Below are positions 52,253 through 61,357 of a stretch of DNA of 64,000 nucleotides, in pieces. Origin of the DNA: Gramella jeungdoensis (GTDB lineage: Bacteria > Bacteroidota > Bacteroidia > Flavobacteriales > Flavobacteriaceae); NCBI RefSeq assembly GCF_023805255.1, contig NZ_JAMSCK010000003.1, positions 310,001-374,000 of the forward strand, read 5' to 3'. How positions within the stretch are numbered: the first letter of the stretch is position 1; the number at the start of each line of letters is the position of its first letter. The notes under the pieces are model-generated. The model was not told where the DNA came from. It worked only from the letters and a program-made list of their open reading frames with translations, and did no database searches. The position numbers and the translations under genes were made by a program.

Positions 52253-53143
52253 TTAGTTTACTGAAAGTGTATATTTCTTTGGTGTGGTACCGAATTTTTT
52301 CTTGAAGCCCGCAATAAAATGACTGGCCGTACTGTAACCTACTCTAAGGCCTACCTCATTTACATTGTATTCGCCAGACTCCAGCAACTTCCTTGCATAT
52401 TCCATCTTATAATCGAACAAAAAACTATATACGGAATCTCCGTATATCTGCTTAAATCCATCCTTGAGTTTTTTGAGGCTCAAACCAATCTCATCTGAAA
52501 GTTCCTGCAAAGAAGGCGGCTCAGCCATCCTGGCAATCACAATATCCTTGGCACGCCTTATCTTTTTGATATTCTCTTCATCACTTAAAAAAGGACATTG
52601 CTCCAGGTCGGGATTTTCAGCTTTATTGAAATAAAGGCTTAAAAGCTCGTAGGCCTTAGATCGAAAATACAGATTTTTAATACTAGGCGTGAGGTTGAAA
52701 TTCATGATCTGGTTAAGCACAACCGCCATCGATGGTGACACCGGCGCATCCTTGTAATACTTCTTGTCCTTGTTGTCCTCGCTTAAAAAGGTGATATAAT
52801 CTGCTTCCTGTGAAAAAAGAGAATGGAATTTTTTGATAGAAATCACAAGGGAAATAAGCCATGATTCGCCTTCAAGGGAAACGTTCAATGGAAGGTCCTG
52901 CTGCGGATTATATAGGAGCAGAGAATTCTCTTCGTGCAGAGGCAATTCATAAGAAGCATTGTTGAAAAGAAATTTGCTAAAACCCTTCACATTAAAATGG
53001 AATTGGATAAAACTATTATCTATTTCTCTGGACATTAACTTAGTGTCCCTTGTATCATTCTGAAACTTCAGAATGTAAAAACCATCTTCAATTTTGATCT
53101 CTTCAGAGATACTTACAGCGTTATTTTTTAGAGGCTCTTCCAT
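52253..53143 (-). CDS. AraC-family regulator, divergent from hemA
   Basis: 296 residues. The C-terminal 100 residues are the double helix-turn-helix of AraC/XylS proteins (PSLQELSDEIGLSLKKLKDG and EVGLRVGYSTASHFIAGFKK). The N-terminal part is a ligand domain without clear match. It is transcribed away from hemA, and about 200 bases lie between the two starts, so control of heme synthesis is plausible. PchR-type siderophore or heme regulators have this layout. Confidence 0.88.
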   Translation of the reverse strand: MEEPLKNNAVSISEEIKIEDGFYILKFQNDTRDTKLMSREIDNSFIQFHFNVKGFSKFLFNNASYELPLHEENSLLLYNPQQDLPLNVSLEGESWLISLVISIKKFHSLFSQEADYITFLSEDNKDKKYYKDAPVSPSMAVVLNQIMNFNLTPSIKNLYFRSKAYELLSLYFNKAENPDLEQCPFLSDEENIKKIRRAKDIVIARMAEPPSLQELSDEIGLSLKKLKDGFKQIYGDSVYSFLFDYKMEYARKLLESGEYNVNEVGLRVGYSTASHFIAGFKKKFGTTPKKYTLSVN

Positions 53144-53247
53144 ACAGTATAAATTTATTTTATTTAGAATCAGTCTAAACTAACAGCTTCAAACATACTA
53201 TATTCCCTACAAAAATAGGCTATTTTCAGGTATTCAGTCCGTTTTTC

Positions 53248-53261
53248 ATGATAATTATCAT
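53248..53261. promoter_or_regulatory. Fur-box-like palindrome in the hemA/AraC control region
   Basis: ATGATAATTATCAT is a perfect 14-base palindrome containing GATAATTATC, the core of Fur boxes. It lies 84 bases before the hemA ATG (53345) and 52 before its -7 box. A Fur or AraC-type protein could bind here. Confidence 0.55.
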
Positions 53262-53312
53262 ATATCGACATATTTAGTGCTTCCAGCGTTACTTTTTAAA
53301 TTCCGGTTATGT

Positions 53313-53320
53313 TATTTTTG
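53313..53320 (+). promoter_or_regulatory. -7 box of the hemA operon
   Basis: TATTTTTG fits TAnnTTTG and lies 24 bases before ATG 53345. It overlaps the N-terminal extension that would follow from ATG 53309, arguing against that start. Confidence 0.55.
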
Positions 53321-53344
53321 CTGCCGTATCATCTAAACAGGTAC

Positions 53345-54601
53345 ATGGAAGATTATAACATTTCTAGAGGAAAGCACTTTTACACAATTGGTTTAAGTTA
53401 CAAAAAAGCCGATGCAGAGATTAGAGGTCATTTCAGCCTGGATGAAGAATCCAAGCAAAGGCTTCTTTTACAGGCAAAAGATGAAGGCATCGATGGCATA
53501 CTTGTAACCTCAACCTGTAACCGTACAGAGATCTACGGATTCGCACAACATCCCTTTCAGCTGATCAAGTTGTTATGTGAGCATACCCACGGGACCGTTG
53601 AGGAATTCGAAAAGGTGGCCTATGTTTATAAGAACAAGCAGGCGATATCCCATATTTTCAGGGTTGGAACCGGGCTTGACAGTCAGATCCTTGGAGATTT
53701 TGAGATCATTAGTCAGCTGAAAGTTGCCTTTGTAAGATCTAAAAAATTAGGACTTGCAAACGCATTTCTGGAAAGACTGGTCAATGCCGTGATCCAGGCT
53801 AGTAAGAGGATCAAGAACGAAACAGAGATCTCTAGCGGAGCAACTTCGGTATCTTTTGCATCGGTACAATATATTCTCAACAACATCGAGAATGTTTCAG
53901 AAAAGAACATTCTGCTTTTCGGAACCGGAAAAATAGGAAGAAACACCTGTGAAAACCTGGTAAAGCATACAAGAAACAATCACATCACCCTGATAAACCG
54001 CACCAAGGATAAGGCCGAAAAGATCGCGGGTAAATTCAATCTTATCGTAAAAGATTATGCCGATCTCCAGGCAGAGATCAGAAATAGCGACATTCTTATT
54101 GTTGCTACCGGTGCACAGAACCCAACGATATCAAAGGAACTCATCTATCCAAAGAATGAACTTTTAGTACTGGACCTTTCCATTCCAAAGAATGTATCAG
54201 ATGATGTCCAGGAACTGGATAATGTGAAACTTATACATCTGGACCATCTTTCACAGATGACCGATGAAACACTTGAAAGACGCAAACAATTTATACCCCA
54301 GGCCAAAGCCATTATCGATGAGGTTGAAAATGATTTCAACCAGTGGCTTGAAACCAGGAAATTTGCTCCTACCATTAAAGCTTTAAAGAAAAAGCTGAAA
54401 ATGATGAAAGATGCCGAACTGGATTTTCAGCGTCGAAAAATTTCGGATTTCAACGATGAGCAGGCCGAAATAGTGAGCAACCGGATCATTCAGAAGATAA
54501 TGAAGCATTTCGCCAATCATCTGAAAGAGGATTCTGAAACCACCGACGAAAGCCTGGAACTTATTCAAAAGGTCTTTCATCTAGAAGAGCTACACAAATG
54601 A
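53345..54601 (+). CDS. hemA: Glutamyl-tRNA reductase
   Basis: 418 residues from ATG 53345. Catalytic Cys58 lies in TSTCNRTE. The NADPH domain has LFGTGKIGRN, and the C-terminal dimerisation helices are complete. It reduces glutamyl-tRNA to glutamate-1-semialdehyde, the committed step of the C5 heme pathway. The frame also runs from ATG 53309, but this would put 12 codons over the promoter box. It overlaps hemC by four bases. Confidence 0.95.
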   Translation: MEDYNISRGKHFYTIGLSYKKADAEIRGHFSLDEESKQRLLLQAKDEGIDGILVTSTCNRTEIYGFAQHPFQLIKLLCEHTHGTVEEFEKVAYVYKNKQAISHIFRVGTGLDSQILGDFEIISQLKVAFVRSKKLGLANAFLERLVNAVIQASKRIKNETEISSGATSVSFASVQYILNNIENVSEKNILLFGTGKIGRNTCENLVKHTRNNHITLINRTKDKAEKIAGKFNLIVKDYADLQAEIRNSDILIVATGAQNPTISKELIYPKNELLVLDLSIPKNVSDDVQELDNVKLIHLDHLSQMTDETLERRKQFIPQAKAIIDEVENDFNQWLETRKFAPTIKALKKKLKMMKDAELDFQRRKISDFNDEQAEIVSNRIIQKIMKHFANHLKEDSETTDESLELIQKVFHLEELHK

Positions 54602-55515
54602 GCAAAGTAATCAGAATTGGCACTCGAGACAGCGAATTAGCGCTATGGCAGGCCAAAACTGTTCAAAATGCCCTGGAAAAGACCGGACATAAGACCGAAC
54701 TTGTTCCGGTAAAATCTACCGGCGATCTGAATCTTGACCAGCCGCTTTACGAAATGGGAATTACGGGGATCTTTACAAAAACCCTGGATGTAGCGATGAT
54801 CAAAGGCGAAGTAGACATAGCCGTTCACTCGATGAAAGATGTTCCCACCGCCCTGCCAAAAGGGATTGTTGAAGGTGCCGTTATGAAGCGCGCCAGTAAT
54901 AAAGACATTCTTATACATAAAGGAGTTGGTTTTCTGGAAACCGAAGAAGGAACTATAGCTACCGGAAGCCTTCGCCGAAAAGCACAATGGCTACATAAAT
55001 ATCCAAAACATAATGTGGTTGATCTTCGCGGTAATGTGAACACCCGTTTGCAAAAACTGGAAGACAGTGACTGGAACGGTGCTATTTTCGCGGCCGCAGG
55101 ACTCGAACGAATTGAGATAAAACCCGAAAACTTCATAGATCTTAACTGGATGATCCCGGCACCAGCTCAGGGAGCAATGCTTATAGTGGCTATGGAAAAT
55201 GATGAATACTGCCGTAAGGCACTTTCAGCTTTAAACCACAAAGAATCGGAGATCTGTGTGCATATTGAGCGTGAATTTCTACGAGTTCTGGAGGGAGGCT
55301 GTACAGCTCCAATCGGCGGACTTGCTAGAATCGTCAATGATTATGTTCACTTTCAGGGTGCGCTATTCAGCATAGATGGCCAGCAGAAGATAGAGGTTGA
55401 AAGATCTTTGCCCATAAACGAGGTTAAAAATATGGGAAGGGATTGCGCTCTTGAAATCCTTGAGAATGAAGGTAAGGAACTGATGAAAAAAATCAAATCG
55501 GTTCTAAATAATTGA
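54598..55515 (+). CDS. hemC: Porphobilinogen deaminase
   Basis: 305 residues. The dipyrromethane cofactor Cys235 is in EGGCTAPIGG and the Arg-rich substrate region TGSLRRKAQW and RGNVNTRL is intact. It polymerises four porphobilinogens to hydroxymethylbilane. It overlaps hemA by ATGA and lies three bases before hemD. Confidence 0.96.
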   Translation: MSKVIRIGTRDSELALWQAKTVQNALEKTGHKTELVPVKSTGDLNLDQPLYEMGITGIFTKTLDVAMIKGEVDIAVHSMKDVPTALPKGIVEGAVMKRASNKDILIHKGVGFLETEEGTIATGSLRRKAQWLHKYPKHNVVDLRGNVNTRLQKLEDSDWNGAIFAAAGLERIEIKPENFIDLNWMIPAPAQGAMLIVAMENDEYCRKALSALNHKESEICVHIEREFLRVLEGGCTAPIGGLARIVNDYVHFQGALFSIDGQQKIEVERSLPINEVKNMGRDCALEILENEGKELMKKIKSVLNN

Positions 55516-55518
55516 TCG

Positions 55519-56166
55519 ATGCCTACCGTTCTATCCACTAAAAAGCTTGCTGCAAATCAGAAGGAATTATTATTGAATTCCGGAATCTCCCTGGTGGAAT
55601 ACGATGCTATTAAGATCACATATATAGATTTTGCAATCGAAGAAAAGCAGATCAAAAATGCGATATTCACCAGCAAAAATGCGGTAAAAGCTATTGAAGG
55701 AAAGGATCTGAAGATCGGGAATTGCTTTTGCGTGGGCGATAAAACTGCTGCGCTTCTTGAGCAAAATGGGTATTCTGTTATTGAAAAGACTCAGAATTCA
55801 GCAGAACTCGGTAAAGCGCTGGTTGAATATCATCATGAAAAACATTTCCATTTTTTTTGTGGAAATAAAAGAAGGGATGAATTGCCGGAAATACTGAAAG
55901 AGCATAAAGTGAATTTTTCTGAAATCCAGGTCTATGAAACCGCTCTTAACCCGAAAAAATTCGAATCTGATTTTGACGGCATTATGTTCTTTAGCCCAAG
56001 TGGGGTGAAGAGTTTTGTTCAGGAGAATAAGATAAAAAATACTGCGTTCTGTATTGGTTCGACGACGGCCGAGGAAGCAGCTAAATACACTGATAATATC
56101 CTGGTGGCATCAAAACCGGGAATTGAGAATGTGATCGCCAAAGTTGTGGCATATTTCAAAAAATAA
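55519..56166 (+). CDS. hemD: Uroporphyrinogen-III synthase
   Basis: 215 residues with the weakly conserved HemD fold (IFTSKNAVKAI, FFSPSGVKSF, IGSTTAEEAAK are its typical strands). It closes and inverts the tetrapyrrole ring. Position between hemC and hemE makes the assignment firm despite divergent sequence. Confidence 0.93.
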   Translation: MPTVLSTKKLAANQKELLLNSGISLVEYDAIKITYIDFAIEEKQIKNAIFTSKNAVKAIEGKDLKIGNCFCVGDKTAALLEQNGYSVIEKTQNSAELGKALVEYHHEKHFHFFCGNKRRDELPEILKEHKVNFSEIQVYETALNPKKFESDFDGIMFFSPSGVKSFVQENKIKNTAFCIGSTTAEEAAKYTDNILVASKPGIENVIAKVVAYFKK

Positions 56167-56202
56167 CACTATCATCAGCAAGGCTGAATAAAACACATGT
56201 AA

Positions 56203-57225
56203 ATGATAAAAAACGATCTGTTACTAAAAGCATTAAAAGGAGAAAGCGTGGAGCGCCCACCGGTATGGATGATGAGACAGGCAGGAAGATATCTGCCGGA
56301 TTTCATGAAACTGAAGGAGAAATACGATTTCTTCACCCGCTGCCGCACCCCTGAACTTGCCACCGAGATCACGGTGATGCCCATTAGGCAGATTGGTACA
56401 GATGCCGCTATTCTTTTCAGCGATATCCTGGTAGTGCCACAGGCAATGCAGGTTGAAATAGAAATGAAACCCGGCGTGGGCCCATGGGTACCTAACCCTA
56501 TAAACACTCCTGAAAAAGTGGAAAGCGTTATAGTCCCTGATGTTAAGGAGGAACTGGATTACGTTTTTGAAGCTATAAAACTTACCAAACAGGAACTAAA
56601 TGATGAGGTTCCGCTTATTGGTTTTGCAGGTTCTCCCTGGACGATTCTGTGCTACCTGGTACAGGGACAGGGTTCCAAGAATTTTGATAAAGCCAAGAGG
56701 TTCTGTTTCATGGAGCCCATTGCAGCACACAGATTGCTTCAGAAAATAACCGATACCACCATCGCGTATTTAAAGGAAAAGGTGAAGGCAGGTGTTGATG
56801 CCGTGCAACTTTTCGATTCGTGGGGCGGACTTCTGGAACCAAAAGATTACCAGGAATTCTCATGGCAATATATGCAGCAGATTATCAACGCTCTTAAAGA
56901 CGAGATTCCTGTGATCGCCTATGGGAAAGGCTGCTGGTTTGCACTTAAAGAGATGTCTCAGAGCGGAGCATCTGCAGTGGGAGTAGACTGGACCTGTGAT
57001 GCAAGGAATGCAAGATACCTTACCGGGGGACAGATCACCCTCCAGGGTAATTTTGATCCTGCCAGATTATATTCAAAGCCTGTTGAAATAAAGCATATGG
57101 TTCATGATATGATCAACGCCTTTGGAAAAGACAGGTACATAGCAAATCTTGGTCACGGCATTCTTCCGGATATTCCGGTAGATAATGCAAAAGCATTTGT
57201 AGACGCCGTTAAAGAATACAGATAA
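56203..57225 (+). CDS. hemE: Uroporphyrinogen decarboxylase
   Basis: 340 residues with [16 protein letters not shown] at the N-terminus and GFAGSPWTI and [10 protein letters not shown] segments, all family signatures. It converts uroporphyrinogen III to coproporphyrinogen III. It overlaps the DUF6973 gene by one base (TAATG). Confidence 0.96.
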   Translation: MIKNDLLLKALKGESVERPPVWMMRQAGRYLPDFMKLKEKYDFFTRCRTPELATEITVMPIRQIGTDAAILFSDILVVPQAMQVEIEMKPGVGPWVPNPINTPEKVESVIVPDVKEELDYVFEAIKLTKQELNDEVPLIGFAGSPWTILCYLVQGQGSKNFDKAKRFCFMEPIAAHRLLQKITDTTIAYLKEKVKAGVDAVQLFDSWGGLLEPKDYQEFSWQYMQQIINALKDEIPVIAYGKGCWFALKEMSQSGASAVGVDWTCDARNARYLTGGQITLQGNFDPARLYSKPVEIKHMVHDMINAFGKDRYIANLGHGILPDIPVDNAKAFVDAVKEYR

Positions 57226-57704
57226 TGCTTATAAGGTCGAAACTTTCAAGCATGAATTTTCGGCAACTATGGGTGCTGACAAAGGTCCTTATCAAAAAAC
57301 CTCTATTCATCATCCCAACTTATAAAGCAACTAAAGAGACCATAATAATTTGCAACAGGAAGTTCGGGAAGGAACATCATAAAGACACCAGGGCCAATGC
57401 ATTCAGACATGCGCTCTGGAATTTTTTGATTTGCCAGAAATGTTCTGAAGTATCAAAATCGGAAAACAGTGCAGCGACCTGGAGCGAGAAAGTGACCAAC
57501 CTGCATGAATTGCTTTCCCCAAACAGGGAAATTGCCAGAAAAATGGACCTTCACAATAATTTTATTGGTCGTAACGTATATCTACAGAATCCGGATGTTG
57601 ATATTATTCTAAAATTAGATCAAATGATACAGGAGGCAATAAAGATCAAATCAGCTGAAAATATCACGAATGCCGGCAATAAATTAGTGTTTCTAGAAGA
57701 CTGA
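57225..57704 (+). CDS. DUF6973-like protein inside the heme operon
   Basis: 159 residues. RANAFRHALWNFLI, an HE pair in NLHELLS and MDLHNNFIGR match the DUF6973 pattern as I recall it, with regularly placed His and Glu that could bind a metal. The domain has no known function. It starts on the stop of hemE and ends ten bases before hemF, so it is translated within the heme operon. Start codon may be ATG 57225 or the later ATG ten codons inside. Confidence 0.65.
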   Translation: MLIRSKLSSMNFRQLWVLTKVLIKKPLFIIPTYKATKETIIICNRKFGKEHHKDTRANAFRHALWNFLICQKCSEVSKSENSAATWSEKVTNLHELLSPNREIARKMDLHNNFIGRNVYLQNPDVDIILKLDQMIQEAIKIKSAENITNAGNKLVFLED

Positions 57705-57714
57705 AATTTAAAAA

Positions 57715-58617
57715 ATGAAAGAACGATTTTACAGATATATTGAGAATCTTCAGGATAAGATCACCTCGAAACTTGAGGAAATAGACGGAAAGGCCAAATT
57801 TCAGGAAGACATCTGGAAGCGTGAAGAAGGCGGTGGCGGCCGTACCAGGGTCATCGAAGACGGAAATGTTTTTGAAAAAGGAGGAGTGAACATCTCCGCT
57901 GTTTATGGTCCATTGGCCCCTGCAATGCAAAAATATTTCAATGTAGGCGATGTCGACTTTTTCGCCTGTGGACTCAGTCTCGTGATACATCCCAGGAATC
58001 CGATGGTTCCTACAGTTCATGCCAACTGGAGATATTTTGAGATGTATGATAAAACAGGAAAGGTGATCGACCAGTGGTTTGGTGGAGGCCAGGATCTTAC
58101 ACCATATTATCTTTTCGAGGAAGATGCTGAGCATTTTCACAAAGTGTGTAAGAAAGCCTGTGATCCTCATGGCTTTTCATTGTATAGCGACTACAAGAAG
58201 AAGTGTGATGAATACTTCTGGAATGCTCACAGGGACGAAGCGAGAGGGATTGGAGGTTTATTCTTTGACTACCTTAAAGAAGACAGCCACATGAAAATTG
58301 AGAACTGGTACGATTTTGTTACCGAAATTGGTGATTCCTTTCTTGAGGCCTATGTTCCAATAGTTAAAAAAAGAAAAGATCTGGATTATACCAGAGAGAA
58401 CCGCAACTGGCAGGAAATAAGGAGAGGCCGCTATGTAGAATTTAACCTTGTTCACGATAAAGGCACACTTTTCGGATTGAAGACCAATGGAAGGATTGAA
58501 AGCATCCTGATGAGTCTGCCTCCTCATGTGCAATGGAGATACGATCATCATCCCGAGCCGGGAAGCGAAGAAGAGAAACTTTTAAAAGTACTTGAAAAAC
58601 CTGTAGATTGGGTTTAA
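57715..58617 (+). CDS. hemF: Oxygen-dependent coproporphyrinogen III oxidase
   Basis: 300 residues with GGGGRTRVIEDG, VHANWRYFEM, FGGGQDLTPYYL and HNPRNP-like (HPRNPMVPTVH) signatures of HemF. It makes protoporphyrinogen IX with O2, so this organism's heme route is aerobic at this step. Product goes to HemJ, encoded about 12 kb away in the window. Confidence 0.96.
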   Translation: MKERFYRYIENLQDKITSKLEEIDGKAKFQEDIWKREEGGGGRTRVIEDGNVFEKGGVNISAVYGPLAPAMQKYFNVGDVDFFACGLSLVIHPRNPMVPTVHANWRYFEMYDKTGKVIDQWFGGGQDLTPYYLFEEDAEHFHKVCKKACDPHGFSLYSDYKKKCDEYFWNAHRDEARGIGGLFFDYLKEDSHMKIENWYDFVTEIGDSFLEAYVPIVKKRKDLDYTRENRNWQEIRRGRYVEFNLVHDKGTLFGLKTNGRIESILMSLPPHVQWRYDHHPEPGSEEEKLLKVLEKPVDWV

Positions 58618-58648
58618 ATTGAAAACTGATAACCGTTAATCGAACAAT

Positions 58649-59638
58649 ATGTATCCATTACGTCGTAATCGAAGACTTAGAAGTAGTGAATCTATTAGGT
58701 TCCTGGTAAGGGAAACTGTAATTTCTCCTAACGATTTTATAGTTCCTTTATTTATCGTAGAAGGAAAGAATGTAAAGGAAGAAATCGCTTCTATGCCGGG
58801 GTATTTCAGATATAGTCTTGATTTTATCGAAAAGGAAGTAAAGGAATTATGGGATTTAGGACTTAAGTCGGTACTACTATTCGTGAAGGTTCCGGAAGAT
58901 CTGAAAGACAATGCTGGAAAAGAAGCCATAAATCCTGAAGGATTAATGCAGAGAGCTATCAAAACGGTGAAAAATGCTGTCCCCGAGATGCTTGTAATGA
59001 CCGATGTGGCTCTTGATCCCTATTCTCAATACGGACATGATGGGATCATCGATGATGGGAAGATCCTGAACGATGACACTACCGCCGTGCTTTCTGAAAT
59101 GGCACTTTCTCATGCGAAAGCCGGAGCCGATTTTGTGGCACCCAGCGATATGATGGATGGCCGTATCTTTGAGATTAGGAGCCTTCTGGAAGATGAAGGT
59201 TTCCACGATACCGGAATTCTAAGTTATAGCGCTAAATATGCTTCAGCATTTTATGGACCTTTTCGTGACGCTTTAGATTCGGCACCCGTAGAGGCTCAAA
59301 ACATCCCCAGGGATAAGAAGACATATCAGATGGATCCTTCAAATCGGGAAGAAGCGATCAGAGAATCCATAATGGATATAGAGGAAGGAGCCGATATCGT
59401 TATGGTAAAACCAGGGCTATGTTATCTGGATATCGTACGTGACATCAAAAATGCAGTAAATGTTCCCGTGGCGGTGTACCAGGTAAGCGGAGAATATGCC
59501 ATGATAAAAGCGGCGGCCGAAAAAGGTTGGCTGGAACATGATGCCGTGATGCTTGAACAACTTACCGCCATCAAACGTGCCGGGGCTGATATGATCGCCA
59601 GTTACTTTGCCAAAGAAGCGGTGAAGTTAATTTCTTAA
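58649..59638 (+). CDS. hemB: Porphobilinogen synthase (delta-aminolevulinate dehydratase)
   Basis: 329 residues. Schiff-base Lys254 is in MVKPGLCYLD, a second conserved Lys is in SAKYASAFYGPF. In the metal region the sequence reads DVALDPYSQYGHDG, with Ala and Asp where zinc enzymes have cysteines, so a magnesium-type enzyme is predicted. It closes the hemA-hemB operon, 31 bases after hemF. Confidence 0.95.
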   Translation: MYPLRRNRRLRSSESIRFLVRETVISPNDFIVPLFIVEGKNVKEEIASMPGYFRYSLDFIEKEVKELWDLGLKSVLLFVKVPEDLKDNAGKEAINPEGLMQRAIKTVKNAVPEMLVMTDVALDPYSQYGHDGIIDDGKILNDDTTAVLSEMALSHAKAGADFVAPSDMMDGRIFEIRSLLEDEGFHDTGILSYSAKYASAFYGPFRDALDSAPVEAQNIPRDKKTYQMDPSNREEAIRESIMDIEEGADIVMVKPGLCYLDIVRDIKNAVNVPVAVYQVSGEYAMIKAAAEKGWLEHDAVMLEQLTAIKRAGADMIASYFAKEAVKLIS

Positions 59639-59661
59639 TAGGTCAAAAAGTATAATATAAG

Positions 59662-59690
59662 AAGGCTTTCCCGTTAGAAAGGCTTTTTTG
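59662..59690 (+). terminator. Probable terminator of the hem operon
   Basis: AAG-G-CTTTC against GAAAG-G-CTT with one central mismatch, loop CCGTTA, and a T-tract. Weaker than the others here. Confidence 0.55.
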
Positions 59691-59768
59691 TTTGGGCTTT
59701 TATAATTTCTTTTAAGAAAAATGCTTTCAGAATCTCTAAATTAGCCAGTCTAACAGTTAATTAAGCGT

Positions 59769-60884
59769 ATGGGCTTATTATTGATTTTTGCTGCACTATC
59801 GATCTTCTTCTCTTTTATGTGTTCTATCCTGGAGGCAGCGCTACTAAGCATTACCCCTTCCTACATAAAGATCAAAAAGAAGGAAGGTAAACAGTATGCA
59901 AAGATTCTTGCACACCTGAAACAGGATATAGATAAGCCTTTGATCGCGATACTTACCATAAACACCATTGCCCATACCGTGGGAGCCATTCTTGTGGGGG
60001 TACAGGCCGAAAAAACCTATGGTGACGGCAGTAATGCAGTTGGGATAGTTTCGGCTATTATGACAGTGGCGATCCTGGTGCTTTCCGAGATAATTCCAAA
60101 GACCATAGGCGCTACCTACTGGCAAAGATTGGGTAATTTTACAGCAAGGTCTCTTACAATTATGATCTTTCCGTTAAAATATACCGGTGTATTATGGCTA
60201 ATGATGTTAACTACGAAACTAATAGGTAAATCGGCACATGTTAGCAGTATGAGCCGGGAGGAATTCGCGGCCATTACCGACGCTGCTGAAGAGGAAGGAG
60301 TTTTCGAAGAGAGCGAAACCACGGTGATCAAAAATTTACTTGTTTTCAAGTCGGTAGAAGCTAAGGACGTAATGACCCCGTTTTCGGTAGCCATCACTGA
60401 AGACGAAAGAATGTCGCTGCAAGATTTTCATAATAGTCATAGAAACCTGAAATTCTCCCGTATCCCTATTTACCGGGACAAATCCAACCATATTACCGGA
60501 TTTATCCTGAAAGATGATGTACTGGAGCAAATGATCGATGAAAAAGGGAAACAACCCTTGAGCAGTATCAAAAGGGAAATACTAGTCACTAAAGACAATA
60601 CCCCGATTCCGGAACTTTTTGAAATTTTTGTACAAAAGCGAGCGCATATTTCAATGATAGTCGATGAATTCGGGAACGTGACGGGAATCGTCACTATGGA
60701 AGATATCATTGAAACTCTTCTGGGACTCGAAATAATGGATGAGAGCGACAGTGTGGAAGATATGCAGATGCTTGCCCGTAAGAACTGGGAACGTCGCGCA
60801 AAACGCCTTGGATTGATCCAGAGAAAACAAGACCAGGAAACTGAAGATCAGGAAGAAGAAACCAATGAAAACAGCCAGAATTAA
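59769..60884 (+). CDS. CNNM/CorC-type membrane protein with CBS domains
   Basis: 371 residues. Four membrane segments in an N-terminal DUF21 domain (about 1-150), then a paired CBS module (VEAKDVMTPFSVAI to DEFGNVTGIVTMEDIIETLLG) and a charged C-terminal tail. Often named hemolysin-like, but the family transports or senses divalent cations such as Mg. Its end overlaps the MGMT gene by 20 bases. Confidence 0.88.
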   Translation: MGLLLIFAALSIFFSFMCSILEAALLSITPSYIKIKKKEGKQYAKILAHLKQDIDKPLIAILTINTIAHTVGAILVGVQAEKTYGDGSNAVGIVSAIMTVAILVLSEIIPKTIGATYWQRLGNFTARSLTIMIFPLKYTGVLWLMMLTTKLIGKSAHVSSMSREEFAAITDAAEEEGVFEESETTVIKNLLVFKSVEAKDVMTPFSVAITEDERMSLQDFHNSHRNLKFSRIPIYRDKSNHITGFILKDDVLEQMIDEKGKQPLSSIKREILVTKDNTPIPELFEIFVQKRAHISMIVDEFGNVTGIVTMEDIIETLLGLEIMDESDSVEDMQMLARKNWERRAKRLGLIQRKQDQETEDQEEETNENSQN

Positions 60885-61338
60885 CACTCCGCTGGGAATT
60901 GCAGAATTAGGAGGAGATTCAGACGGACTCTTTCATGTAAAAATACTCGATTCGGAAGAAGCTGTATCAAAGGAAATTCCTCCCGAACTTAAACCGGCAG
61001 CCGATCAGCTGGCATCTTATTTCAAAGGAGAATTAAAGGATTTCGACCTAAAACTGAATCCGCAGGGTACCGATTTTCAGAAAAAGGTATGGAACAAATT
61101 ACTCGAGATCCCATATGGAACAACTACTTCCTACCTGGAATTATCCAGAGCCCTTGGGGATGAAAAAGCCATAAGAGCCGTAGCCTCGGCAAATGGAAAA
61201 AATCCTTTATGGATCATAGTGCCCTGCCATCGGGTGATTGGCAGCAACGGATCCCTTACCGGGTACGCCGGAGGCCTTCATCGCAAAAAATGGCTTCTGG
61301 ACCTGGAAAATCCGCCCAGCCAGCAAAGTCTATTCTAA
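60865..61338 (+). CDS. Methylated-DNA-protein-cysteine methyltransferase
   Basis: 157 residues. The acceptor Cys121 is in VPCHRVIGSNGSLTGYAGG and the DNA-binding helix-turn-helix precedes it (RAVASANGKNPLW). It removes methyl groups from O6-methylguanine by self-methylation. It starts inside the CBS protein gene, one transcript with it. Confidence 0.94.
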   Translation: MKTARINTPLGIAELGGDSDGLFHVKILDSEEAVSKEIPPELKPAADQLASYFKGELKDFDLKLNPQGTDFQKKVWNKLLEIPYGTTTSYLELSRALGDEKAIRAVASANGKNPLWIIVPCHRVIGSNGSLTGYAGGLHRKKWLLDLENPPSQQSLF

Positions 61339-61357
61339 AATTCATTAAATTCATCCT

